The notes beneath the pieces were generated by a model. The model searched no databases and had not been told where the DNA came from. It saw only the letters and a program-made list of their open reading frames with translations. Positions 8,388 to 16,346 of a stretch of DNA of 64,000 nt are shown piece after piece. A program made the translations under genes and the position numbers. The stretch is taken from contig JAIPBS010000002.1 of assembly GCA_021738625.1 (NCBI GenBank), positions 1 to 64,000 of the forward strand, given 5' to 3'. How positions within the stretch are numbered: the stretch's first letter is position 1; each line of letters starts with the position of its first letter. The DNA comes from Bacteroidales bacterium. GTDB taxonomy: Bacteria > Bacteroidota > Bacteroidia > Bacteroidales > JAIOZK01.

Positions 8388-9921
8388 TAATATTCTTTTG
8401 TGACAAACTGATTGTTAATTTCTCAATTGCTAATTTTATTTCTGCAAGATTTTTATTCACTAAAACTAGACTCGCATCATTTGAAAGCAAATCGCTTATA
8501 GTTTTAAATCCATTTTCAACATTTTCCTGATGTTTATGCGAAATCTCAGCGTATGTGGTAAACTTGTTAAACAGTTGCTCAACATATTTAAAGTCTTTGA
8601 AGAATTCTTTATTTGACTCAAATATCTTTTGCAATTCATGTTCTTCACTAGCAATATATTTTTTCAAAGATTCTGCTTCACTTTGTACATATTCAGTCAT
8701 TTTTGAAAATAATTCAACAATGTCTTTGTTTAAGATATCGACAGTTAAACGCCATTGTTCATTGTAGAAATCTTTTTGCTCCAAAGTTTTATCGGATAAA
8801 TCTTGTAGCTTCTTTGTAAGTACATTATCTATCTGGTCAATAGAATTGATAAATACATTTTTTCTCTGTTCAACTTCCGAAAAGTGACTTTCGAGAAAGT
8901 TTTTGAACTCATGATAGAAATCTGAAGATTCGACAATATGACTACTAACTAAATCAAGCTTTTTATTAAATTCATTAAAAGTTGATGAAACTTGATTGTA
9001 TTCTTTCAGAATTCCAATAGAAGCACTTACATTTTTATTTAGTTCCCCTTGATATTGTTGAAATTCATGGAAATGATTAGATGCTTCATTTATGTTTTCG
9101 AATGTTTTTACGATTTGAGTTGACAGTTTTCTTAAACCTACTTCTTGTACTGCTTCTAAAAACTCTTTTTGTCCTGTAAGGTTTTGATTTAAAAGCTCAA
9201 AACTATCTTTGTAATTAATGAGATTTTCTCCGAATTTGTTATTGAAATGGTCAAGATTACTCTTCAAACTATTCAAGCTATCAGAAACATCTTTTGATAA
9301 TTTTGGCAAAAGGTTTGCCTGAATAAAATCATAGTATTGGTTCTTCTTTCTTTCGTTCTCAAATGCTGCGTCTTTAAAATTGAATGATGAATTTATGATT
9401 GTAAGAATTAAGCCAATTGCACTGGCTGTCATTGCCAAAATAACCCCAACTATTAAAGGTTGAATACTCGATGCTGATTCTAGTAGCTTATCGTTGTTAA
9501 TAATTGCGGCAACAAAAAAGATTAAGCCAATTACAATACCTGATATTGTTCCTAATAAACCTAAATAAAGGGGAGAAGATATGTTTGATTCAATCTTGTT
9601 TTCTAAAGTTTCAATCTGACGCTCTCCTATATCCTCAATTATTTTGAAATCAGCAGCACTTCCTTTGTTGTTTTTCAAGTATGAATTAGTTGAATTAAGG
9701 ATTTCCTGAAAGCCTTTTGAAATCTTCCCATTTGGCTGGACTTTATCATATGTTAATCCCGAATACTCATCAATTTTTTCTGATTCAATTGAAAGGTTTT
9801 TAATTTCAGGGAATAAGTTTTTTAAAGTCTTTATACTTTCTTGTACCTCCAAAAAAACTTTTCTTTGAAAAAAGATAATTGCAAGAATTACAACGCTGAT
9901 AATGATATACTCTATCGCCAT
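8362..9921 (-). CDS. ZorA/MotA/ExbB-like proton-channel protein with long coiled-coil tail
   Basis: A 519-residue protein with three TM helices: ~3-18, ~119-141 (starting LGLLGTISGIVIGL, the MotA/TolQ/ExbB hallmark) and ~155-177. The remaining ~340 residues are charged and strongly heptad-like, predicted to be a long cytoplasmic coiled-coil tail. That tail is typical of ZorA and not of ExbB or MotA. In known Zorya systems the ZorAB complex sits in the inner membrane and its tail is thought to relay a signal to cytoplasmic effectors. Here the gene lies 10 bp after the ADP-ribosyltransferase gene and overlaps the ZorB-like gene, so the ADP-ribosyltransferase is the natural candidate effector. 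Confidence 0.85.
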   Translation of the reverse strand: MAIEYIIISVVILAIIFFQRKVFLEVQESIKTLKNLFPEIKNLSIESEKIDEYSGLTYDKVQPNGKISKGFQEILNSTNSYLKNNKGSAADFKIIEDIGERQIETLENKIESNISSPLYLGLLGTISGIVIGLIFFVAAIINNDKLLESASSIQPLIVGVILAMTASAIGLILTIINSSFNFKDAAFENERKKNQYYDFIQANLLPKLSKDVSDSLNSLKSNLDHFNNKFGENLINYKDSFELLNQNLTGQKEFLEAVQEVGLRKLSTQIVKTFENINEASNHFHEFQQYQGELNKNVSASIGILKEYNQVSSTFNEFNKKLDLVSSHIVESSDFYHEFKNFLESHFSEVEQRKNVFINSIDQIDNVLTKKLQDLSDKTLEQKDFYNEQWRLTVDILNKDIVELFSKMTEYVQSEAESLKKYIASEEHELQKIFESNKEFFKDFKYVEQLFNKFTTYAEISHKHQENVENGFKTISDLLSNDASLVLVNKNLAEIKLAIEKLTISLSQKNIIEDGQKKK

Positions 9922-9931
9922 ATTTTAATTG

Positions 9932-11422
9932 TTAAAGGTTTTTAATGTACTCTATTTCAACATGGTCTTTTACCATGATTTCTGCTTGATAATAAGGTTT
10001 CTCCACTTCTGTAAGGTTGAAGTGATTGGGTTGTTTTACAATATTTAGTTTTACATTCTGTTTAATGAATTTTAAATCTGCACCCGTCTTAACTGTTGGA
10101 TAAGTTGCAGTTCTGGCAGCATTAACGTTAGTAAATTTTGTTTTTCTTAATGCTGCAACATTTATATCTATTTCAAAAACTTTTACATTTATAATTCGAC
10201 CTTTATTTAGAGAAACATACATTAAAGGATGATTCTTAGTATAGGACATTCTTACGTAGTCTGGCATTTCTCTAGTTTCACTTCCTTGTTCATAATTAAA
10301 TCTCTTTCTATCCATTTCATTTAGAGAATAAAGCCCCGAATTTTGTAATATTGAATTTAAGTTTCGGGTATCTGTGTAATGATAAAACTCATAAATCCCA
10401 TTTTGTTTAAAATAGCTCAAGATTGCTTCTGCATCATCTTTGAATTTTTCTCGTCTTTCCTTTTCTTCTTTTTCTTTTCTTTTCCTTTCCTCTTCTAGTT
10501 CTCTTAGTCTTTGGGTTTTATAGTTTGCATCAGAAATCCTTCTTTCGCATTTTAGGTTATCAATGTTGAGTTTAATAGCTTTGCTATATTGAGAAATTGC
10601 TTGTTCAAGGTTCCCGCTATGAAAAGAAATTTCTGCATTATCAAATATTTCTTTGAATTTGGTCAGTCGCTTTTCAAATTCTTGTTTTTCTGTTTTTAAT
10701 TCTGTGATTAATTCTCTTACTTCTTTTTCTTTGTCTGGTTTTATTTTGATTGCTTTAAGCAACTCTTTTTCAGCTTTATCGAAATGGTTTAGTGATTGAT
10801 GTTTTTGTGAATTATCAATATGGTTTTCAAACTGTTCATTGATCTTTCTTTCTCTTTCTATACGTTCTTTTTCTTTTCTTTCTTCTTCTCTTTTTTGATG
10901 AATTTCCGTAAGTGAAAAGTTGAGCACATTATTCTTTAAGATACTAATTGCTTCTAAATCGTTTTGTCTTGCTTCTTCAAACTTCAATCGTTTTTCAGAT
11001 ATTGATTGAAGTAAATTATCGCCAGGTTTTTCTTCTTTCAGCTCAACCGATAATAAGTCAATTAATTCATCATCAATTTTCTTAGGTGAAAATTTAACTC
11101 TTGATTGCAACAAACTATTTGTTTCAAGCCTTTCAATCACATAGTTTATTTCTCTAAACTTCCCATAATCATTCTGAGATTTCCTAATGTTTAAGGCTTC
11201 ACTCTTTTTTTCGATAAGCTTTATTTGAGTTTCACTCAGGTCATAAACAATTGACTCATCTACTTTTTCTATGAGAGTTTTCCTTTCTGATTCCTGTTTC
11301 TTTGAGATTTGTGCTATATCACCTATAATATCAGAATAGGTTTTTGGCTTTTCTTTTTTCTCATTAATAATGTTTGAGAAAATAGATTCAATTCGTTTTC
11401 TTATTATGGAAAATATACTCAT
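9932..11422 (-). CDS. TPR/coiled-coil protein with C-terminal DarT-like ADP-ribosyltransferase domain
   Basis: A 496-residue cytoplasmic protein and first gene of the operon. Residues 1-340 are charged, helical and partly coiled-coil, with about two TPR-like units near 195-310 (one includes GNLEQAISQYSKAIKLN). Residues ~340-496 match the DarT (DUF4433) fold: FYHYTDTRNLNSIL with H348, a GLYS turn, DYVRMSYTKNHPLMY (388-402) corresponding to the conserved PFYF...PMLY segment, and QAEIMV with E481 at the catalytic-Glu position. DarT enzymes ADP-ribosylate bases in single-stranded DNA; the target here is unproven. No antitoxin macrodomain is fused or adjacent; the operon ends instead in an ADP-ribosylglycohydrolase gene. 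Confidence 0.8.
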   Translation of the reverse strand: MSIFSIIRKRIESIFSNIINEKKEKPKTYSDIIGDIAQISKKQESERKTLIEKVDESIVYDLSETQIKLIEKKSEALNIRKSQNDYGKFREINYVIERLETNSLLQSRVKFSPKKIDDELIDLLSVELKEEKPGDNLLQSISEKRLKFEEARQNDLEAISILKNNVLNFSLTEIHQKREEERKEKERIERERKINEQFENHIDNSQKHQSLNHFDKAEKELLKAIKIKPDKEKEVRELITELKTEKQEFEKRLTKFKEIFDNAEISFHSGNLEQAISQYSKAIKLNIDNLKCERRISDANYKTQRLRELEEERKRKEKEEKERREKFKDDAEAILSYFKQNGIYEFYHYTDTRNLNSILQNSGLYSLNEMDRKRFNYEQGSETREMPDYVRMSYTKNHPLMYVSLNKGRIINVKVFEIDINVAALRKTKFTNVNAARTATYPTVKTGADLKFIKQNVKLNIVKQPNHFNLTEVEKPYYQAEIMVKDHVEIEYIKNL

Positions 11423-11595
11423 TTGTGGTCAGATAAGCGGTGGCAAAATGAAGGCTCTTTTGGCTGCGAAGTGGTCGCTTGTGCGTTAGGGCAGCCAAAT
11501 GTGCCTGAATATGAGCTGGACTTTTCTTTTTTCTTTTTATGCAGCAAAATATTTATTTTCATAATGTCGTCGTTTTTTTCGGCTTGCTTGTGACG
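11423..11595. other. Upstream region of the ART-ZorAB-ARH operon
   Basis: This 173-bp region between the operon start and the right flanking repeat should carry its promoter on the minus strand. I see no exact TAnnTTTG box. A short minus-strand open frame running into the ART start has no family resemblance and is not called. Confidence 0.5.
11459..11499 (-). promoter_or_regulatory. Inverted repeat in the operon leader
   Basis: TTTGGCTGC (11459-11467) and GCAGCCAAA (11491-11499) form a perfect 9-bp inverted repeat with a 23-nt spacer, beginning about 37 bp upstream of the ADP-ribosyltransferase start codon. It could be an operator or an mRNA hairpin controlling a toxic operon. Confidence 0.4.
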
Positions 11596-12231
11596 TCTGT
11601 GTATATTCAATGTTTTTATTTCTCAATTACCAACACTTAAAAGGTGTGCTTTACATGCCATATTGGGTTGTATTGTACACTTTATCTATCGGGAGCACCA
11701 AATGCACCATCCGGTTTCCACTCCAAATATAGCTCATTGCCAGAAAAGAACAAGCAAAACATCTAAATTTTTCTGATACATAAATGCTTTTTTACTTTGG
11801 GCTTTTTTCTTATCTGTGTTAATCTGAGTAATCTGTGGTGAATTTCACCACAGATGGCCACAGATTTTCACAGATTTTAAATCCAAAGCACCAAGGTTCA
11901 CTTAGAAAGACCAAATTTCAATTTTCAAATTTCACCTAAAGGAAAGGGACTTTACGAGCTGCAGATTTGAGAGTTTTTTATAAATGAATTTCCGAATACA
12001 GTATATGTTTGCCCTGTGTGTTCCTGAGTGGTCTGAGTGCCTGAGTGGTGATAAAACAACTCAGTCACTCAGAGCTAAGATTTTCCCCAATCAGCCCCTA
12101 TACCTTTATAACCCTATACCCTCTTCCTCCGGGCGCTTCGCCCTTCAATGAATGTCCCGGTGCGCTGTGCCTTTTGGCTTCAGGCTATCGCAAGGGGCAA
12201 TAAAGCTTACGCAGCGCTGCCGCTGGGGATT
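11596..12231. repeat. Right copy of island-flanking direct repeat
   Basis: Blocks 11596-11791 and 12095-12231 match the left copy at 141-335 and 455-588. The ~300 bp between the blocks holds a 123-bp repeat unit (11811-11933) that is absent from the left copy, and otherwise no gene. Confidence 0.85.
11811..11933. repeat. Intergenic repeat with ATCTGTGG/CCACAGAT hairpin, unit 1
   Basis: The unit starts TATCTGTGTTAATCTGAGTA, contains nested ATCTGTGG/CCACAGAT inverted arms, and runs into a CCAAATTTCAATTTTC tail. It is nearly identical to 12256-12384. Confidence 0.8.
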
Positions 12232-12255
12232 TTTATATTATTGTGGGGTTTTTTC

Positions 12256-12384
12256 TATCTGTGTTAATCTGAGTAATCTGTGGTGAATTTTACCACAGAT
12301 GGCCACGGATTTTCACAGATTTTAAATCCAAAGCACCAAGGTTCACTTAGAAAGACCAAATTTCAAATTTCAATTTTCAAATTT
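12256..12384. repeat. Intergenic repeat, unit 2
   Basis: A direct near-copy of 11811-11933, differing at a few bases and by a 6-bp duplication in the tail. It ends about 40 bp before queA. Confidence 0.8.
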
Positions 12385-12411
12385 CCCTTCCCCTCCCTCA
12401 CGTCAATTTCG

Positions 12412-12419
12412 TATTTTTG
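12412..12419 (+). promoter_or_regulatory. Bacteroidota -7 box for queA
   Basis: TATTTTTG matches TAnnTTTG and ends 5 bp before the queA ATG, so the transcript would be almost leaderless. Confidence 0.55.
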
Positions 12420-12424
12420 CGTCA

Positions 12425-13660
12425 ATGAACCGACAGCCTGCCATCGGCAACATCCGCATAGAAGACTACGACTACCCCCTGCCGGAGGAGCGCATTGCGA
12501 AGTATCCGCTGCCGGAGCGGGACGCCTCGAAGCTGCTTGTGCTGAAAAATAGTAACATCACCCAAAACAGCTTCAGAAATATTTCAGCTCATCTGCCCTC
12601 CGGCTCCCTGCTGGTCTTCAACGAAACCCGGGTGATCCAGGCGCGGCTGCTATTCAGCAAGGAGACAGGCGCCCGCATCGAGATCTTCTGCCTGCAGCCG
12701 CTTTGGCCTCAGGCCGACTTTCAGTTGGCCTTTCAGCAAAAACAAAAAGTGCGGTGGAAATGCCTGGTGGGCAACTCCAAACGCTGGAAATCCGGCAAGC
12801 TGCGGATGAACATTCCTTATGACGGAGCAAACATATTGCTTGAAGCGGAACGAATTTCCAGGACGGATGAAGGCTCGGAGATCGAGTTCAGCTGGACGGG
12901 CGGGCTTTCCTTCGGGGAGATCCTGGAGCTGACCGGACACACTCCCATCCCGCCTTACCTGAAAAGGGAATCGGAAGATTCAGACAAAAACCGTTACCAG
13001 ACCGTTTACGCCCGGCAGGAAGGCAGCGTGGCCGCGCCCACCGCCGGACTGCATTTCACGGAAAGGGTGTTTAACGATCTGAAGAAGAAAGGCATTGAAG
13101 ATGCACGCCTGAGCCTGCATGTGGGAGCCGGGACTTTTAAACCCGTTGTGGCCAGCGATGTGCGGGAACATGTGATGCACTACGAAAGGGTTGCTGTGAA
13201 AAGGAGTACCCTCGAACGGATCATCGCTTTTCTGCCCGATAAAGTGATCGCCGTGGGGACCACCTCGGTGCGCACACTCGAAAGCCTCTACTGGCATGCA
13301 CTGAAAGTGATGAATCAGAACGCTCCCCTGAATGAGACCCATATCCGGCAATGGGATCCTTATGATCATCAAAAGCCATTGCCTGATGCCAAAATAGTGC
13401 TTACCGCTTTGCTTGAGAAAATGAACCGGCAGCGACTGGAATACCTGCAGGGCTCCACCCAGCTGATGATCCTGCCGGGATATGATTATAAGATTGTAAA
13501 AGGCATGGTCACCAATTTCCACCAGCCCAAAAGCACATTGTTGTTGCTGGTGTCGGCTTTCATCGGAGAGCGATGGAAAGAAGTCTATCAATTCGCGCTG
13601 GAGCATGATTTCCGCTTTTTGAGCTATGGGGATAGCTGTTTGTTCCTGAAAGAAGATTAG
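12425..13660 (+). CDS. queA: S-adenosylmethionine:tRNA ribosyltransferase-isomerase
   Basis: A 411-residue QueA. It transfers and isomerises the ribosyl moiety of SAM onto preQ1-modified tRNA to make epoxyqueuosine. Family features include DYDYPLPEERIAKYPL near the N-terminus, GHTPIPPYLKR, the conserved APTAGLHFT block, LHVGAGTFKPV, GTTSVRTLE, and NFHQPKSTLLLLVSAF near the C-terminus. Length is slightly above the usual 340-360, with small inserts in the N-terminal half and around the histidine-rich segment at ~300. It stands alone, immediately outside the right flanking repeat, and is the first housekeeping gene after the island. Confidence 0.95.
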   Translation: MNRQPAIGNIRIEDYDYPLPEERIAKYPLPERDASKLLVLKNSNITQNSFRNISAHLPSGSLLVFNETRVIQARLLFSKETGARIEIFCLQPLWPQADFQLAFQQKQKVRWKCLVGNSKRWKSGKLRMNIPYDGANILLEAERISRTDEGSEIEFSWTGGLSFGEILELTGHTPIPPYLKRESEDSDKNRYQTVYARQEGSVAAPTAGLHFTERVFNDLKKKGIEDARLSLHVGAGTFKPVVASDVREHVMHYERVAVKRSTLERIIAFLPDKVIAVGTTSVRTLESLYWHALKVMNQNAPLNETHIRQWDPYDHQKPLPDAKIVLTALLEKMNRQRLEYLQGSTQLMILPGYDYKIVKGMVTNFHQPKSTLLLLVSAFIGERWKEVYQFALEHDFRFLSYGDSCLFLKED

Positions 13661-14054
13661 CCACGGATGAATAATAAGATTAGCCACGGATGAATGATCA
13701 TGAAATTCCTTTAGTGTTCTTATGTGTCTTATGTGGTTTAAAAAAATCAGTTGTCATTCGATGGTCATTCGATTGTCATTCAGTAGTCATTCAATAGAAA
13801 TTCGGTGGTTATTCAATGGCCATTCATCCCCCTTAACCTTCCCTAAAGGGTGGAGACCTTCCCTAAGTTTACATTAGTGGATGATTGATAGTTTCCGGTT
13901 TGACAATATCATTTGATTGAAAACTTCAGATGCTCCACTTCGTATATCGCTCAATCGAACACCCCCTCAGACCCCCAAATGAGGAAAGACCGGCCCTGAG
14001 CCAACAGCCAAAAAAATTAACATTAAATTCACCTCCATATTAAAAAACTTTCTC
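13661..14054. other. Intergenic region with short repeats
   Basis: A duplicated TTAGCCACGGATGAAT follows queA (13658 and 13681). A degenerate tandem array lies at 13751-13827, and the rest is unremarkable C-rich sequence with no supported gene. Confidence 0.6.
13751..13827. repeat. Degenerate tandem repeat of a GTCATTCGATG-like unit
   Basis: About seven imperfect 10-11-bp units of the form GTCATTCGATG. A reverse-complement relative lies at 18912-18967, and both include CAATAGAAATTC or its complement. Confidence 0.75.
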
Positions 14055-14062
14055 TATTTTTG
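14055..14062 (+). promoter_or_regulatory. Bacteroidota -7 box upstream of the MATE leader
   Basis: TATTTTTG fits TAnnTTTG. It lies about 290 bp before the MATE start and just upstream of the putative structured leader. Confidence 0.5.
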
Positions 14063-14077
14063 TAGCAATTCAAGATC

Positions 14078-14200
14078 AAAGCCTTATGAAAACGATTTTG
14101 TCACTTAATGTGTTTATCCCGACCAGTTAGGATCACCTGACGTGTAAGGCTTTTCCACCAGCTTAAGAACAAAACAAACCAGTGCGGAAAACCTGCACCG
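14078..14200 (+). ncRNA. Candidate structured leader RNA upstream of the MATE gene
   Basis: AAAGCCTTA (14078-14086) pairs perfectly with TAAGGCTTT (14145-14153), closing a ~58-nt loop. A second hairpin, GTGCGG...CCTGCAC, follows near 14182-14199. The first stem overlaps the ATG of a 14-codon mini-ORF (14086-14130). I could not match this to a known riboswitch class. It may be an attenuator-type leader or just chance pairing. Confidence 0.3.
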
Positions 14201-14237
14201 GGAGAATTATAATGTTTAACCAAAAAAAGGAGAAATT

Positions 14238-14366
14238 ATGAAAACTTTAGTCTTTACAATTGCTAATGTAAGCTGCCCGGACCTTTCAGGCAGTGCGTTC
14301 AAATCAATGAGTGATAAATTATTATTAAAACATTTTCATAAACGAAAACAGTCATGGCGAAAGGAT
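14238..14366 (+). CDS. Small 42-residue ORF overlapping the MATE start
   Basis: An ATG after a good AAAGGAG-type ribosome binding site opens 42 codons, beginning MKTLVFTIANVSCPDLSG and ending 13 bp inside the MATE gene in another frame. I do not recognise the peptide. The strong SD and overlap suggest translational coupling to the exporter, either as a leader peptide or as a remnant of an older gene start. Expression is unproven. Confidence 0.35.
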
Positions 14367-15790
14367 TAAAATCATTAGCATTACATAAATTAACCAAAAC
14401 CAACGCACGGCGATTGTTCAGCGAGATCGTCGAATCGGTTTCGGGCACCGACCAGGATTTCACCTCGGGAAAGCTCGGAAAAGCCATTTTATTGTTGTCG
14501 GTGCCCATGGTGCTCGAGATGGTGATGGAATCCATCTTCGCCGTGGCCGACATCTTTTTTGTTTCCAAACTGGGCGCCGACGCCATTGCCACGGTCGGCA
14601 TCACCGAGAGTTTAATGACCCTTGTTTACGCTCTTGGCTTCGGCCTGAGTATGGGCACCACCGCCCTGGTGAGCCGCCGCATCGGGGAGAAGAAAACGGG
14701 CGAGGCTTCCAGCGTGGGCTTCCAGGCCATCGTACTGGGAATATTCATTTCCCTGCTGATCGCCATACCCGGTATGTTCTATGCTTCCGAGATACTGGGG
14801 TTGATGGGCGCCAACAGGGCCATGCAGGAAGAAATGGCCGGATACACCGCCATCATCCTGGGTGGGAATATGGTGATTATGTTGTTGTTTATCATCAACG
14901 CGGTGTTCAGGAGCGCCGGCGACGCGGCCGTTTCGATGCGGGTGCTGTGGATGGCCAACATCCTGAACATCATCCTCGACCCCATCCTGATCTTCGGGCT
15001 GGGGCCCATACCCGCCCTGGGCATCGAAGGGGCAGCCATCGCCACCACCATCGGCAGGGGACTGGCTGTGGTTTACCAGTTTCATTTGTTGTTTAATGGA
15101 CATAAGCGGGTGCAGCTGCACTGGCGTGAGCTGAAGCTCGACTTCCCCGTGATGGGGCGACTGATACGTTTGTCGCTGGGCGGCATCGGGCAGAACATCA
15201 TCGCCACCTCCAGTTGGATCGGGCTGGTGCGCATCATCGCCGAGTTCGGCAGTGTGGCTATGGCGGGTTATACCATCGCCATCCGCATCCTGATCTTTAG
15301 CCTGCTGCCTTCGTGGGGCATCGCCAACGCGGCTGCCACGCTGGTGGGGCAGAACCTGGGTGCCAAAGAACCCGGCCGGGCCGAGAAGTCGGTCTGGGTG
15401 ACGGGCAGGATAAATATGATCCTGCTGACCTTTGTGGGTTTGATGTTCGTGCTGTATCCTTCATTCTTCGTGGGCCTGTTTACCACCGACCTGGAAATCG
15501 TAAGGGCCGGATCATTGGCCTTACGCGTGGTGAGCATCGGCTCGATGGCATACGGCTACGGCATGGTGATGATACAGGCATTCAATGGCGCCGGCGACAC
15601 CCTGACGCCCACCTGGATCAACCTGTTCTGTTTCTGGCTGCTGGAGATCCCCCTGGCCTATATGCTGGCCATGGCAATGGGTCTGGGCGAAAAAGGCGTG
15701 TACCTGGCCATACTCACGGCAGAGTCGGTGCTGGCCTTTGTGGCCTACATCCTTTTCAGGCGGGGAAAGTGGAAGTTGAAGGTAGTGTAG
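14354..15790 (+). CDS. MATE family efflux transporter
   Basis: A 478-residue, 12-TM multidrug/toxin extrusion protein that would export cationic compounds by Na+ or H+ antiport. After a ~40-residue polar N-terminal extension, the first MATE repeat starts at SVPMVLEMVMESIFAVADIF. The second half repeats the pattern from about LIRLSLGGIGQNIIATSSW, and an NAAATLVGQNLGA motif sits at the expected place. The extension is longer than in typical MATE proteins. The gene is preceded by the small ORF and putative leader above. Substrate cannot be told. Confidence 0.9.
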   Translation: MAKGLKSLALHKLTKTNARRLFSEIVESVSGTDQDFTSGKLGKAILLLSVPMVLEMVMESIFAVADIFFVSKLGADAIATVGITESLMTLVYALGFGLSMGTTALVSRRIGEKKTGEASSVGFQAIVLGIFISLLIAIPGMFYASEILGLMGANRAMQEEMAGYTAIILGGNMVIMLLFIINAVFRSAGDAAVSMRVLWMANILNIILDPILIFGLGPIPALGIEGAAIATTIGRGLAVVYQFHLLFNGHKRVQLHWRELKLDFPVMGRLIRLSLGGIGQNIIATSSWIGLVRIIAEFGSVAMAGYTIAIRILIFSLLPSWGIANAAATLVGQNLGAKEPGRAEKSVWVTGRINMILLTFVGLMFVLYPSFFVGLFTTDLEIVRAGSLALRVVSIGSMAYGYGMVMIQAFNGAGDTLTPTWINLFCFWLLEIPLAYMLAMAMGLGEKGVYLAILTAESVLAFVAYILFRRGKWKLKVV

Positions 15791-15936
15791 GGGAAATTCC
15801 AAGCAACAAGCACCAAATCACAAATAAATATCAAATCCCAATAGCCAACGCATGCGTATTTTAAGCTTTCCTGTTTGGAATTTTGGATTTTGTAATTGGT
15901 GCTTATTTGAAATTTGGTGCTTGATGCTTTAGTTAT
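15791..15936. repeat. Low-complexity CACCAAATTTCAAATA-type repeat
   Basis: Imperfect inverted stretches of AAGCACCAAATCACAAATAA and its complement flank a central region around 15850. This material has replaced most of a toxin gene (next entry). Confidence 0.6.
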
Positions 15937-15972
15937 TCGAAAAGAGATATTCTGATCAAATAATAGTTTCAT
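15937..15972 (-). pseudogene. Truncated DUF5615 (PIN-like) toxin
   Basis: Only the first ~12 codons remain, MKLLFDQNISFR, which is the characteristic N-terminus of DUF5615 toxins and includes the first acidic active-site residue. The frame then continues into repeat-derived sequence. Its ATG overlaps the stop of the DUF433 remnant, the normal antitoxin-toxin arrangement. Confidence 0.65.
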
Positions 15973-16193
15973 GATGCTTGCTGAAGTTTTCTTTCCTTGT
16001 CAGCTGCATAGGCAAGACATGCTTTGATGTCTTCTTCGGTTAGTTCAGGAAAATCATCTATGATTTCAGCAAAGCTCATTCCAGAGGCCAGCTAACTTAA
16101 TACATCGTAAACGCTTATTCTTGTATTTCTCACACATGGTTTGCCAAATCTTTTATTTGGATCCCTTTTGATAATTGTTTTATATTCAATCAT
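15969..16193 (-). pseudogene. DUF433 antitoxin with an internal stop codon
   Basis: In frame from ATG at 16193 the sequence reads MIEYKTIIKRDP...FGKPCVRNTRISVYDVLS, then TAG, then LASGMSFAEIIDDFPEL and EDIKACLAYAADKE. This is a full-length ~74-residue DUF433 antitoxin interrupted by a single nonsense codon. With its toxin truncated next door, the module is dead. A sequencing error is possible but would not restore the toxin. Confidence 0.75.
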
Positions 16194-16346
16194 TGGTTCG
16201 TCTTTCTTCAAAAATAATGAAAATAATTCATTTTTCCTGAAATTAAATCATCAGCAAAATGCGATCCTTCGAATATCGCTCAATCGCTCAATCGTTCCAT
16301 TATTATTTAAAGTGGTTAATGTAGCGATGTAGCGAAGCTTGTCAAG
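16194..16346. other. Short spacer
   Basis: Nothing recognised; A+T-rich sequence between the decayed toxin-antitoxin module and the S9 peptidase 3' end. Confidence 0.5.

Noticed and set aside
7689-9921. Flagellar stator (MotAB) or ExbBD
   Set aside because: The long coiled-coil tail and defence neighbourhood fit ZorAB better, and no motility or TonB genes adjoin.
11471-11508. Possible integron attC site (GTGCGTTAGGGC and inverted repeat) upstream of the ART gene
   Set aside because: The GTTRRRY-type core is off by a base, no matching partner core is at the right distance, and no integrase is in view.
11419-11610. 63-residue minus-strand open frame before the ART gene
   Set aside because: Lysine-rich with no family resemblance; it overlaps the ART start and runs into the flanking repeat.
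11811-12384. Repeated ATCTGTGG/CCACAGAT units as a CRISPR array
   Set aside because: Only two long units, no regular spacers and no cas genes.
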